From: BRH-c25 sp035627615
GTDB lineage: Bacteria; Bacillota; Clostridia; Lutisporales; Lutisporaceae
DNA: 64,000 nucleotides
NCBI GenBank assembly: GCA_035627615.1
Contig: DASPLL010000008.1
Location: forward strand, 10,239-74,238
Direction: 5' to 3'
Shown here in pieces: positions 51,583 through 60,968 of the stretch. The position numbers were made by a program, and so were the translations under genes. Positions within the stretch are counted from its first letter, which is position 1, and each line of letters starts with the position of its first letter. The notes under the pieces are model-generated. The model was not told the origin of the DNA, did not search any database, and was given only the letters and a program-made list of their open reading frames with translations.

Positions 51583-52996
51583 AGATATGTCCTACGCAGC
51601 GGTGATGGGAAGAAAAAATGAGATAATGAAACGGGCAATAGGTATTGATTACAGTGTATTCGAATCAGGAGGCATTTCCTTTGATTATGAGAGAATGATG
51701 AGGGAAGCAGGGTATACCCTGGAAGAGATGCAGAAAATACAGGCAGAAACCGGTGTAGGCAATACTCCTATAATGGAGCTCAGGAATCTTACGGAGCTGG
51801 CAAGGAAAATAGCTCCGAAAGGAAAAGGTGCAAGGATATTCATAAAGGATGAAGCCGCAAATCCATCCGGAAGCTTTAAGGCAAGAAGAGCGGCTACAGC
51901 CATATATCATGCCAGGAAACATGGCTACAAAGGCGTAGTAACAGCTACCAGCGGCAACTATGGGGCTGCAGTGGCATCACAGGCTGCGAAAAGGGGCCTT
52001 AAGTGTATTGTGGTACAGGAATGCTATGACAGCAGGATGATAGGACAGCCGGAGATACTTGAAAAGCAGCGTGCCTGTGAGGCTTACGGGGCAGAGGTCG
52101 TTCAGCTTACAGTGGGACCGGAGCTTTTCTACACCTTCCTTACATTACTTGAGGATACAGGGTATTTCAATGCGTCACTATATACTCCTTTTGGAATTGC
52201 AGGAGTGGAGACTCTGGGCTATGAGCTTGCAATGCAGTTCAGGGAGAAGCTTGGCAAGGACCCGGATAAGGTAGTCATTACAAATGCCGGAGGCGGAAAT
52301 GTTACCGGAACAGCAAGGGGACTTATAAAAGCAGGGGCAAAGGATGTTGAAGTGGTTGGAGCAAGTGTTGACCTTTCAGGACTTCACATGGCTTCAGACA
52401 AGGATTTTAACAGAAAATCCTTTACAACAGGACATACTGGCTTCGGTATACCATTTGCAACCTGGCCTGACAGGGCGGACGTTCCAAGAAACGCAGCAAG
52501 GCCTTTAAGATACCTGGACAGATATGTACTGGTAAAGCAGGGCGAGGTATTCTACATCACTGAAGCGTTATCAGTACTTGAGGGTCTGGAAAGAGGGCCT
52601 GCAGGGAACACATCCCTGACTGCAGCCTTCGCACTGGCACAGGAAATGGATAGAGATCAGGTGATAGTGGTACAGGAAACCGAATATACAGGTGCAGGGA
52701 AGCATCCTATGCCGCAGCTCAGCTTCGCAAAACAGAATGGCATTGAAATATTGTTCGGCAATCCTGACCGTGAAGAACCGGGCAAGAATATAATACTTCC
52801 GGCTCATCCGTCAGATATAAAGGTCAGAGACTTTGATATAGACAAAGCAAGAGTATCATATGTGAAGAACTGCATTAACAATAATAAGGCAACAGAAATT
52901 TCAAAAGAAGATTTTGACTTCATTGTAAAGGATGCAAAAGCTGATAACAAGCTTGTAGAAGATACACTCAGGGAATTGAACGTGAAAATTATATAA
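51575..52996 (+). CDS. ortB: 2-amino-4-ketopentanoate thiolase, beta subunit
   Basis: About 473 residues, fold type II PLP enzyme related to threonine synthase. The PLP lysine is in DEAANPSGSFKARRAA; TATSGNYGAAVASQAAKRG is the phosphate-binding region. ATG 51575 follows TGGAGGTGAT; the in-frame upstream extension overlaps ortA and the ribosome site. Acts as a complex with OrtA. Confidence 0.93.
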   Translation: MSKDMSYAAVMGRKNEIMKRAIGIDYSVFESGGISFDYERMMREAGYTLEEMQKIQAETGVGNTPIMELRNLTELARKIAPKGKGARIFIKDEAANPSGSFKARRAATAIYHARKHGYKGVVTATSGNYGAAVASQAAKRGLKCIVVQECYDSRMIGQPEILEKQRACEAYGAEVVQLTVGPELFYTFLTLLEDTGYFNASLYTPFGIAGVETLGYELAMQFREKLGKDPDKVVITNAGGGNVTGTARGLIKAGAKDVEVVGASVDLSGLHMASDKDFNRKSFTTGHTGFGIPFATWPDRADVPRNAARPLRYLDRYVLVKQGEVFYITEALSVLEGLERGPAGNTSLTAAFALAQEMDRDQVIVVQETEYTGAGKHPMPQLSFAKQNGIEILFGNPDREEPGKNIILPAHPSDIKVRDFDIDKARVSYVKNCINNNKATEISKEDFDFIVKDAKADNKLVEDTLRELNVKII

Positions 52997-53009
52997 TGGA
53001 GGGATAGGA

Positions 53010-53360
53010 ATGAAACGTGCGGATGATTACGAGGTAAGGAGAAAGCACCTTGCTGGCCTTACTGACGAAGAGTTGAAAAAGAAATTCTGGGAGCTTGCAG
53101 AAAAGGTTGTTGAGCCAATGCTTGAGCTTGGTTACATGAATACAACACCTGCGATAGAAAGAAGCATCCTCCTGAGAATGGGCTTCTCAAGCCTGGAGGT
53201 AAAACCAATCGTCGAAGGCGTTATTAAGAAAGGGCTTATGGGCAAAGGCGCCGGAAACGTAGTATGGAGACTTTCCAAGAAGCTTGGTGTTTCCGTAAGG
53301 GAAGCAGGCCTTGGCCTTTCAGAGGGAAAATACTGGGACGAAGTCGACGCATTGTTTTAA
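53010..53360 (+). CDS. oraS: D-ornithine 4,5-aminomutase, S subunit
   Basis: 116 residues. Small subunit of the adenosylcobalamin- and PLP-dependent mutase that converts D-ornithine to (2R,4S)-2,4-diaminopentanoate. Start MKRADDYEVRRKHLAGLTDEELKKKFW matches OraS. Followed 14 bases later by oraE. Confidence 0.94.
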   Translation: MKRADDYEVRRKHLAGLTDEELKKKFWELAEKVVEPMLELGYMNTTPAIERSILLRMGFSSLEVKPIVEGVIKKGLMGKGAGNVVWRLSKKLGVSVREAGLGLSEGKYWDEVDALF

Positions 53361-53374
53361 AGGAGGGGAAGCAT

Positions 53375-55579
53375 ATGAAACTGGATCCAAATAAGAAGAT
53401 AGATATTAAGGAACTCTTAAAGGACCTTGAAAGCTACAGACCAAGAAGAAGAGGCTGGCATTGGAGAGACGGAAGGAATGAGAAGAGAAATATAGGAGAT
53501 TTTGAGTTTCATGAGACCTCCGAAAGCCTGAAGAACTCTGTTCCCCTGCCGGGAAGCCGTGGTTTCAATTATATCGATCCGCAGCCGGACTGTGTTGTAA
53601 CTACAGAGATAGCTTCCGGAAGGTTTGAAGACGATATCAGAAGAATGAGAATGGCTGCCTGGCACGGAGCCGACCACATAATGGTCATAAGAACTGCAGG
53701 ACAGTCACACATTGACTCACTTATTGAAGGTACAACACAGGGTATTGGTGGCATTGCCGTAACAAGGAAACAGTGCAGGGCAACAAGAAAAGCCCTTGAT
53801 ATGATAGAGGATGAAGTAGGCAGACCGATCAATTTCCATTCATATATTTCCGGTGTAGCAGGTCCTGACATAGCTGTAATGTTTGCAGAAGAAGGAGTCA
53901 ACGGCGCCCATCAGGACCCGCAGTACAATGTATTGTACAGAAACGTAAACATGGTAAGAAGCTTTGCCGATGCATGCGAAGCAAAGAAGATAATGTCCTG
54001 GGCCGGAATACTGCAGATAGATGGAGCACACAATGCCAACGCAACCGCTATGAAAGCCTGGAAGGTACGTCCAGAGCTAATGGTTCAGCATGCAATAAAC
54101 AGCATATTTTCAAGAAAGGTCGGCATGAAGCCGGAGAACATAGCACTTTCGACAGTGCCTCCAACAGCACCGCCTGCTCCGCGTATGAGGCTTGACCTGC
54201 CTTACGCAGTTGCTCTCCGCGACTTCTTCAGCGAATACAAGATGAGGGCGCAGCAGAACACAAAATATATGGAATCGGACATGAGGGAAGCAACGGTAAC
54301 TCATACTCTGGACCTTATGATTTCAAGATTGACAAGCGCCGATATTCAATCAACCATAACGCCGGATGAAGGAAGAAATGTGCCGTGGCATTACAACAAT
54401 ATCGCGGCAATAAGCACAGCCAAACAGGCTTTGAACGGTATGGACGGACTCCGTGAAATGGTGAAGCTGGATAGAAGCGGACCTCTTGGCAAGGAAGTAA
54501 GAGAGCTCAAGGAAAGAGCAGTTCTCTTCATGGAAGAGATACTTGAGGTAGGCGGCTACTTCAAGGCCGTTGAAAACGGCTTCTTCATAGACAGCGGCTA
54601 CTATCCTGAAAGAAACGGTGACGGCATTCCAAGACAGATCGACGGCGGCATAGGTGTTGGAATGATATTTGAAAGGGATAAGGATTACTTTGCTCCTGTA
54701 TCCGTTCACTACGGCTACAACAAAATACCGGCAGAGTGCAAGAAGGCTTCTGACGCCATAGGCGGAGATACCTTTGAGGATCCTTCGAAGATAATATATG
54801 TTGATGAGCTTGATGAGTACGATAATGTCAATACAAGACTTAAAGAGCTTGACAAATATTATGATACAACAGTTGTAAAGCCGGAGGTTGAATGGAGAGC
54901 AGACGGAATAGTTGCAACAACAATATTCCTTCCATTAGATGAAAGAACAGCTGAGTTTGCAGCTATAAAATGCGGTGAAAAGCTTGGACTGGAAGATGTG
55001 ACAGTAGTTCATAAACAGGCTATGCATCCCTCCGAGGGTACCCTGGTAGAGATTAAAGGTAAAGTGAAGTTTGACATTAATGTAAATGAGCTTGTCATAC
55101 CGGAAAAGGTTCCTGTTATGTCAGATGAGGAGATCAGAGCTGATATCTCTGCAAAACCAATGTTTGTCGTAGCTGCGACAGTAGGAAACGACGAACACTC
55201 CGTAGGTATGAAGGAAACTCTGGATATCAAGCACGGAGGAATAGAGAAGTACGGTATAAAATACCTGTATCTCGGAACCTCCTGTCCGGTTGAAAAGCTT
55301 GTTGACGCAGCTATTGAGACAAATGCCGATGCAATACTTGCCAGCACTATAATCACCCATGATGATGTCCATACAAAGAACATGAGGAAGATACATGAGC
55401 TTTGTATAGAAAAGGGTATAAGAGATAAAGTTATGATCATTGTCGGCGGTACTCAGGTAACAAATGAGATAGCTGTAGAAGCCGGTATGGATGCAGGCTT
55501 CGGCAGAGGCACCCATGGTAATGATGTAGCCAGCTTCCTCGTTAAGAGAAGAAGGGAAAAGCAGAACAATGAAAATTAA
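53375..55579 (+). CDS. oraE: D-ornithine 4,5-aminomutase, E subunit
   Basis: About 734 residues. Large catalytic subunit with TIM barrel and C-terminal Rossmann domain. The base-off B12 motif DxHxxG is DEHSVG with His608; Lys619, 11 residues later, matches the PLP lysine spacing of the C. sticklandii enzyme (His618/Lys629). ATG 53375 follows AGGAGGGG; the longer frame overlaps oraS. Its 3' end overlaps the next gene by 11 bases. Confidence 0.95.
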   Translation: MKLDPNKKIDIKELLKDLESYRPRRRGWHWRDGRNEKRNIGDFEFHETSESLKNSVPLPGSRGFNYIDPQPDCVVTTEIASGRFEDDIRRMRMAAWHGADHIMVIRTAGQSHIDSLIEGTTQGIGGIAVTRKQCRATRKALDMIEDEVGRPINFHSYISGVAGPDIAVMFAEEGVNGAHQDPQYNVLYRNVNMVRSFADACEAKKIMSWAGILQIDGAHNANATAMKAWKVRPELMVQHAINSIFSRKVGMKPENIALSTVPPTAPPAPRMRLDLPYAVALRDFFSEYKMRAQQNTKYMESDMREATVTHTLDLMISRLTSADIQSTITPDEGRNVPWHYNNIAAISTAKQALNGMDGLREMVKLDRSGPLGKEVRELKERAVLFMEEILEVGGYFKAVENGFFIDSGYYPERNGDGIPRQIDGGIGVGMIFERDKDYFAPVSVHYGYNKIPAECKKASDAIGGDTFEDPSKIIYVDELDEYDNVNTRLKELDKYYDTTVVKPEVEWRADGIVATTIFLPLDERTAEFAAIKCGEKLGLEDVTVVHKQAMHPSEGTLVEIKGKVKFDINVNELVIPEKVPVMSDEEIRADISAKPMFVVAATVGNDEHSVGMKETLDIKHGGIEKYGIKYLYLGTSCPVEKLVDAAIETNADAILASTIITHDDVHTKNMRKIHELCIEKGIRDKVMIIVGGTQVTNEIAVEAGMDAGFGRGTHGNDVASFLVKRRREKQNNEN

Positions 55580-56921
55580 TGTACTGGTGGCTGAAATAGG
55601 CAGCACCACTACAGTAGTAAATGCATTTGACGGGATAATGAGCCCTTGTCCGAAGTTCATCGGACAAGGGCAAGCTCCTACTACGGTATTGAACGGCGAT
55701 GTAACTGTAGGGCTTAGAGGTGCTGTAGAGGACCTTAAGAATAATCTGGGAGTAACTGAGCTTAATTGGAATGAATTCCTGGCAACAAGCAGCGCAGCCG
55801 GTGGGCTCAGAATGACGGTTCACGGACTTGTGTATGATATGACGGTCAGGGCTGCAAAGGAGGCTGCACTTGGTGCCGGGGCGATAATAAAGCACGTGAC
55901 TGCAGGGAAGCTCAGAAGAACTGACTTAAAGAAAATTGAGGATATAAGACCGAATATCATATTGGTTGCAGGGGGAGTTGACTACGGGGAAAGGGATACC
56001 GCCCTTCATAATTTTGAAATGATATCCTCAATGGGACTTAATATTCCTGTAATATATGCAGGAAATATTGAAAATCATGATGAGATAAGGCTTATTGCGG
56101 AAGAAACAGACACAAGGCTTTATATAGTTGATAATGTATACCCGAAAGTGGATATGTTAAATGTAGAACCAACCAGGAAGGTCATCCAGGAGGTTTTTGA
56201 AGAGCACATAATACATGCCCCTGGAATGAGCACGGTCAGGGATATGGTAAAAGGACCGATCATACCTACACCGGGAGCTGTAATGGAAGCAGCAAAGCTG
56301 CTTAAGGAGCATCTGGGAGACATTGTGGTGTTTGATGTCGGCGGAGCGACTACCGATGTACATTCTGTTACTGAAGGCTCAGAGGAGATAAATCTCATGC
56401 TGATAAGCCCTGAGCCTGTGGCAAAGAGAACTGTCGAGGGTGATCTGGGTGTGTATGTGAATCTCAACCATATAGTTGAAAAGATAGGTCTGGAGAATCT
56501 GAAAAAGGAATTCCCCGACGCAGAAGAGCTTATAAAGAATACAAAGCCGATTCCTGAGACGGACAGGGAAAAGCAGTTCATTGAAAGGCTGACCAGGGAA
56601 GCCGTGCTTACATCCCTTGAGCGCCATGCGGGCAGGCTCAGACATCTTTATGGCCCCTCAGGGAAGAAAATAGTGGCAGAAGGTAAGGACCTTACAAATA
56701 TTAAATATGTTATTGGAACCGGAGGAGCTCTGACCAGATTGCCCAACAGGGTCGAAATACTGAAGGCAGTGGGGCAGCACAGTAAAGGGACTGAGCTGTA
56801 TCCAGGAAAGGAAGCCAATATATTGATCGATAATCACTATATAATGGCTTCATTGGGAGTACTCTCCAAAAGGTTCCCTGAAGCCGCCCTGGAGCTGATG
56901 AAGCAGAGTATGCAAATCTAG
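55569..56921 (+). CDS. GlmL/MutL-like ASKHA ATPase, probable aminomutase reactivase
   Basis: 450 residues, ATPase of the hexokinase/Hsp70 fold: VLVAEIGSTTTVVNAF at the N-terminus and VVFDVGGATTDVHSV as the second phosphate loop. GlmL-type proteins accompany B12-dependent mutases and probably restore the cofactor after inactivation. Known as the MutL-like gene of the ornithine cluster. Overlap with oraE suggests translational coupling. Confidence 0.88.
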   Translation: MKINVLVAEIGSTTTVVNAFDGIMSPCPKFIGQGQAPTTVLNGDVTVGLRGAVEDLKNNLGVTELNWNEFLATSSAAGGLRMTVHGLVYDMTVRAAKEAALGAGAIIKHVTAGKLRRTDLKKIEDIRPNIILVAGGVDYGERDTALHNFEMISSMGLNIPVIYAGNIENHDEIRLIAEETDTRLYIVDNVYPKVDMLNVEPTRKVIQEVFEEHIIHAPGMSTVRDMVKGPIIPTPGAVMEAAKLLKEHLGDIVVFDVGGATTDVHSVTEGSEEINLMLISPEPVAKRTVEGDLGVYVNLNHIVEKIGLENLKKEFPDAEELIKNTKPIPETDREKQFIERLTREAVLTSLERHAGRLRHLYGPSGKKIVAEGKDLTNIKYVIGTGGALTRLPNRVEILKAVGQHSKGTELYPGKEANILIDNHYIMASLGVLSKRFPEAALELMKQSMQI

Positions 56922-56935
56922 CTTTGCTGGATTTG

Positions 56936-57030
56936 CAGTTGCTAGTCACTCTAGTCACTGGTCACTAGAAATAGAGCGAGGCTTCGAAGGCCGACATAAC
57001 CTAGCGACTAGCGACTATGACCAGCAACTG
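56936..57030. repeat. GCTTCGAAG-centred element (copy 4), inside the ornithine operon
   Basis: CAGTTGCTAGTCA (56936-56948) nearly matches the complement of TGACCAGCAACTG (57018-57030). Tandem CTAGTCACT-like units lie on the left and GCGACTA units on the right; core AGGCTTCGAAGGCCG with TTCGAA at 56983-56988. It separates the reactivase and orr genes. Confidence 0.6.
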
Positions 57031-57060
57031 TAGATTTAATCGAAGGTGAGGGATATTATT

Positions 57061-58122
57061 ATGCGTTATCCTGCTGTTAGAGTAGATACAAAAAAGCTGA
57101 CTCACAATACAAAGGTACTTGTGGAGAAGTGCAGCAAGCTCGGTATTGATGTGGTTCCCGTAACCAAGGTTTATTGCGGCATGCCCGAAGTTGCCGGGGC
57201 ATCAGTGGCTGCAGGTGTAAAAATGCTTGCTGATTCCCGGATCGAGAATATAATAAAGCTGAAGGCTATAGATGTACCGAAGGTGCTGCTCAGGATTCCG
57301 ATGCTGTCACAGGTGGATGAGATAGTTGAATATGTTGATATAAGTCTTAATTCAGAGTATGAAGTAATTAAAGCCCTTTCGGAGAAAGCTCTGGAGAAAG
57401 GCAAGATTCATAAAATAATACTCATGGTTGACCTGGGCGACCTCAGAGAAGGCGAGTGGAGTGAGACAGCAGTTGAATTTGTTGGTAAAATAATTAATCT
57501 TAAGGGTGTAAAGCTTGCTGGTGTCGGAACCAACCTGACCTGCTACGGAGCAGTCATACCAAGCAAGGAGAATCTGGGATTATTGGTTTCTGTTGCAGAA
57601 GAGATAGAAAGAAAATATGATATCAAGCTGGATATTATCTCAGGAGGAAATTCGAGCAGCCTTCATCTGTTGGAGAAGAAGGAGGTTCCGGGCAGAATCA
57701 ACCAGCTGAGATTGGGTGAGGCTATAGTTTTAGGCAATGAGACTGCTTATGGAGGCAGAATTTCCGGTACCTATGCCGATGTTTTCACTTATGTGGCAGA
57801 GATAATTGAATTGAAGGAAAAGCCATCTGTCCCTGTCGGAGAGACCGGAGTCGATGCTTTTGGTGAAAAGCCGGTATATACAGACAGAGGTATCAGAAAA
57901 AGGGCAATACTTGCTACCGGGAGACAGGATGTAAGGCCTGATGGCATCAGTCCGAGGGATAAGGATGCTATAGTCCTGGGCGCAAGCAGTGACCATCTTA
58001 TTATTGATGTAAGCGACTGCAAGAAGGACTACAAAACAGGCGACATCATGGAATTCGATATGAGCTACGGCGCAATGCTTGCAGCATTCACATCGGAATA
58101 TGTTGATAAGGTGATAGAATAG
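57061..58122 (+). CDS. orr: Ornithine racemase
   Basis: About 353 residues. PLP-dependent enzyme with alanine-racemase-type fold that makes D-ornithine. The lysine is in VVPVTKVYCGMPEVA. ATG 57061 lies after AAGGTGAGGG; the in-frame GTG at 57046 is part of that site. It feeds OraSE. A terminator follows, ending the operon. Confidence 0.93.
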   Translation: MRYPAVRVDTKKLTHNTKVLVEKCSKLGIDVVPVTKVYCGMPEVAGASVAAGVKMLADSRIENIIKLKAIDVPKVLLRIPMLSQVDEIVEYVDISLNSEYEVIKALSEKALEKGKIHKIILMVDLGDLREGEWSETAVEFVGKIINLKGVKLAGVGTNLTCYGAVIPSKENLGLLVSVAEEIERKYDIKLDIISGGNSSSLHLLEKKEVPGRINQLRLGEAIVLGNETAYGGRISGTYADVFTYVAEIIELKEKPSVPVGETGVDAFGEKPVYTDRGIRKRAILATGRQDVRPDGISPRDKDAIVLGASSDHLIIDVSDCKKDYKTGDIMEFDMSYGAMLAAFTSEYVDKVIE

Positions 58123-58133
58123 AATTATATGAA

Positions 58134-58165
58134 GCTGCTGTTGGGAAACCAGCAGCGGTTTTTTT
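58134..58165 (+). terminator. Terminator of the ornithine operon
   Basis: GCTGCTG (58134-58140) and CAGCAGC (58150-58156) with a 9-nt loop and a T-run of seven. Confidence 0.85.
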
Positions 58166-58167
58166 GT

Positions 58168-58315
58168 TTTTTGGCACATGGCGCGTGGCTCGAGGCATGT
58201 GGTTTTAGTTGGGGCTTCGAAGCTGTTATAGACAATCAATAACCGCCCCTGCAGAGGAACGCATGTAATGCGTTCCCTACATTCCGCAGCCACGAAACCA
58301 CATAACGACAATTTA
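58168..58315. repeat. GCTTCGAAG-centred element (copy 5)
   Basis: ATGTGGTTT (58197-58205) is matched by AAACCACAT (58295-58303). Core GGGCTTCGAAGC (TTCGAA at 58216-58221), and a second palindrome GGAACGCAT-GTA-ATGCGTTCC at 58256-58276. Confidence 0.6.
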
Positions 58316-58370
58316 ACTTTAACTTTACTACTATTTGTTATACAATGTAATTTAGGAGGTGAGATTACAT

Positions 58371-60218
58371 TTGAAAAGAGGGATTGCAGCATCGGTCATA
58401 TTTCTTGTAGTATTTGCGCTGCTTGCAACTGTCAATGGTTTCTGTGCAGATGATAGAAGCTATTATATGAGCAGCTTCAAAGTGAACGCACAATTGGACA
58501 GTTCAGGGAATATGGACGTTCTGGAGGAAATCACCTATGAGTTTGACGGCAGCTTCAGAGGGGTGTATAGAACCCTGAAGACTGCAGGCAGTGATGGTAT
58601 TGAAGCTATCGAGATATTCAAGCAGCAGAACAGCAGACTATATCAGTTTGTGCAGGATGACTCGGAAGCGGAAAATTCATTTCAGCTCATTGATGAGGGA
58701 GATGGCGTCAGGCTTAAGATATTCTCCACTGCAGAAGATGAAAGAAGAACCTTTGCCATAAGATACAAAGTATTAAATGTGGCTTCAAAATATAATGATA
58801 CCGGAGAGCTGTACTGGAAATTCATGGGGGAAGATACCGATGTAAAAATCGAGAATTTTGATTTGAAAATAACTCTTCCTGAGGGTGCGGCAAAAGATCA
58901 GATAAAGGTATTCGGCCATGGGCCTCTTTCCGGTGTATCTGAAATTGTAGATTCCCGGATAGTGGGCTTGAAGGTTGACAAGCTTCTGCCCCACAATTAT
59001 CTAGAGGCCAGAGTACTTTTTCCGACAGGCCTTATTAAGGATTCGAAAAAGATCGTGGCTAAAGAAGCACTTTCCTCTATATTGTCAGAGGAAAAGGGGT
59101 ACGCAGATGAAGCTAATGCGAAAAGGACAAAAGCAAGAGCGGCAGTCGGATTTTCCTTTGTCTACATATTTTTTGAATTATTGCTGATTGTATATCTGTA
59201 CTTCAAATATGATAAAGAGTACAAGGCAGAATTTGTGGGGGAATATATGCGGGAGCTTCCCGTCAACTATTCGCCGGCTGTTCTTTCAGTGCTCTGGAAC
59301 TTCGGGAAGGTTAATCCAAGGGACATAACCGCTACAATAATGGATCTCGTAAGAAGGAAATTCCTTAAGCTTAATGTGGAGCAGCGGGAGATCAATGGGA
59401 TCATAAAGCACAAGATAGAGAACGAATACGTTTTTGAATTGAATAAGGAGTCTGACTATAAAGCTTTGTCCGTCCATGAGCAATATCTTGTTGATTGGCT
59501 GATAACAACTATAGGAGACGGAGACAGGGTATCCCTGAAGGAAATAGAGCAGTTTTCAAAGACCTTGAAAGGAGCGGAAAGCTTCAAGGCAGATTATGAT
59601 GCCTGGACAGGATATGTGAAAACAGAAGCAGAAAGGCTTTCCTTTTTTGACAGGAACACAATGAAGGGTCAGATATCCGGGGTCATTATTGCTGTTATAG
59701 GAATGGTGTATGGTGGGTTCACAGCTGCAGTGCACGGTAATATTGCCGGATTTGTTGCACTCATGATAGCCTCATTTGTCTTACTGATATACTCCCTGCT
59801 GATACGAAGGAGATCAAGGTCCGGGGTGGAACAGTACAAAAAGTGGAAGGCTTTCAGAAGATTCCTTAAGCACTTCAGCCGGCTTGACAAGGCAGAACTG
59901 CCTTCAGTGATTCTTTGGGAGCATTTCCTTGTATATGCAATAACCCTTGGTGTGGCTAAGGAGGTTATAAGCCAGCTGAGAGTGGTGTTCAGGGAAGACG
60001 ACTTCAAGAATTCGGCCCTGACGTATATGTATTTTGGGCATTATGGTCATGTTTACAGCTATTTTGACACCATAGACAATGTGACAGATACTATGGTGAA
60101 AACTACTGAATCAGTTTACACACAGGCAGTGTCGAAGCTGTCTTCAGGCAGCGGAAGCGGAGGAGGCTTCTCCGGCGGCGGAGGAGGAGGCGGCGGTGGT
60201 GGAGCCGGCGCATTCTAG
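58371..60218 (+). CDS. DUF2207 membrane protein with glycine-rich tail
   Basis: About 615 residues. Signal peptide, an extracytoplasmic DUF2207 domain (YYMSSFKVNAQLDSSGNMDVLEEITYEFDG), a membrane segment near 265-285 and two more near 440-480, then a C-terminal tail rich in Gly/Ser. TTG 58371 follows AGGAGGTGAG; the in-frame GTG at 58359 is inside that site. Commonly found beside LemA, as here. Function unknown. Confidence 0.85.
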   Translation: MKRGIAASVIFLVVFALLATVNGFCADDRSYYMSSFKVNAQLDSSGNMDVLEEITYEFDGSFRGVYRTLKTAGSDGIEAIEIFKQQNSRLYQFVQDDSEAENSFQLIDEGDGVRLKIFSTAEDERRTFAIRYKVLNVASKYNDTGELYWKFMGEDTDVKIENFDLKITLPEGAAKDQIKVFGHGPLSGVSEIVDSRIVGLKVDKLLPHNYLEARVLFPTGLIKDSKKIVAKEALSSILSEEKGYADEANAKRTKARAAVGFSFVYIFFELLLIVYLYFKYDKEYKAEFVGEYMRELPVNYSPAVLSVLWNFGKVNPRDITATIMDLVRRKFLKLNVEQREINGIIKHKIENEYVFELNKESDYKALSVHEQYLVDWLITTIGDGDRVSLKEIEQFSKTLKGAESFKADYDAWTGYVKTEAERLSFFDRNTMKGQISGVIIAVIGMVYGGFTAAVHGNIAGFVALMIASFVLLIYSLLIRRRSRSGVEQYKKWKAFRRFLKHFSRLDKAELPSVILWEHFLVYAITLGVAKEVISQLRVVFREDDFKNSALTYMYFGHYGHVYSYFDTIDNVTDTMVKTTESVYTQAVSKLSSGSGSGGGFSGGGGGGGGGGAGAF

Positions 60219-60292
60219 TCAGGCTTTGCTGCCATAAGCGGCAAAGCTCAGAAGAGAAGGTGTATGAGAGTTATGAAGGAGGTAGAAAACAG

Positions 60293-60838
60293 ATGCAAAT
60301 TGTAATTTTTGCTGTACTGCTGCTGATAATATTGTATGTGATAAGCAGTTACAATGGTCTTATAGTAAAAAGGAACAGGGTGAGAAATTCATGGGCACAG
60401 ATAGATGTGCAGCTGAAGAAAAGGTTTGACCTTGTCCCTAACCTTGTTGAGACTGTAAAAGGCTATGCGAAACATGAGGCGGGAACCCTGGAGGCAGTTG
60501 TAAAAGCAAGGAATCAGTACATAAGCGCAGGAACCCCTGAAGAAATGATGAAAGCAAATACAGAAATGACAGGTGCATTAAGCCGGCTGTTTGCAGTTGC
60601 TGAAAGCTATCCCGACCTGAAGGCCAATGCAAACTTTATTGAGCTTCAGGGTGAGCTGTCGGAACTGGAAGAGAAGATTGCTTATGCAAGGCAATTCTAC
60701 AATGATACAGTGATGATATTCAACAATGCAATACAGATGTTTCCATCAAATATAGTGGCAGGCTTGTTCGGCTTCAAGGAAGAGCCCTACTTTAAGGCCG
60801 ATGAAGCTGAAAGACAGAATGTGAAGGTACAGTTTTAA
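60293..60838 (+). CDS. LemA family protein
   Basis: About 181 residues. One N-terminal membrane helix, then SYNGLIVKRNRVRNSWAQIDVQLKKRFDLVPNLVETVKGYAKHE, the LemA signature, and a helical-bundle body. ATG 60293 follows AAGGAGG. Paired with the DUF2207 gene; function unknown. Confidence 0.92.
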   Translation: MQIVIFAVLLLIILYVISSYNGLIVKRNRVRNSWAQIDVQLKKRFDLVPNLVETVKGYAKHEAGTLEAVVKARNQYISAGTPEEMMKANTEMTGALSRLFAVAESYPDLKANANFIELQGELSELEEKIAYARQFYNDTVMIFNNAIQMFPSNIVAGLFGFKEEPYFKADEAERQNVKVQF

Positions 60839-60844
60839 AATTAC

Positions 60845-60924
60845 TGGTGCGAGGTGCGAGGATTCAAGCCAGGCTTCGAAGACCTGACTTAAGCCCCGAA
60901 CCTCGAACCCCGTACCCCGTACCT
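60845..60924. repeat. GCTTCGAAG-centred element (copy 6)
   Basis: The clearest copy: CAGGCTTCGAAGACCTG (60870-60886) is nearly palindromic; left GGTGCGAGGTGCGAGG and right CGAACCTCGAACCCCGTACC are complementary in part. TTCGAA at 60875-60880. Between lemA and rarA. Confidence 0.65.
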
Positions 60925-60968
60925 GAATAGATAGCAATACTACATATATTATAGGCAGGTAATTACTA

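Noticed and set aside
53264..53374. Longer oraE start overlapping oraS
   Set aside because: The 37-residue extension is the out-of-frame oraS sequence; a strong AGGAGGGG precedes the ATG at 53375.
58171..58190. TTGGCAC as a second sigma54 promoter
   Set aside because: The -12 position does not have GC at the needed spacing (sequence is TGGCGCGTGG), and it lies in a repeat element.
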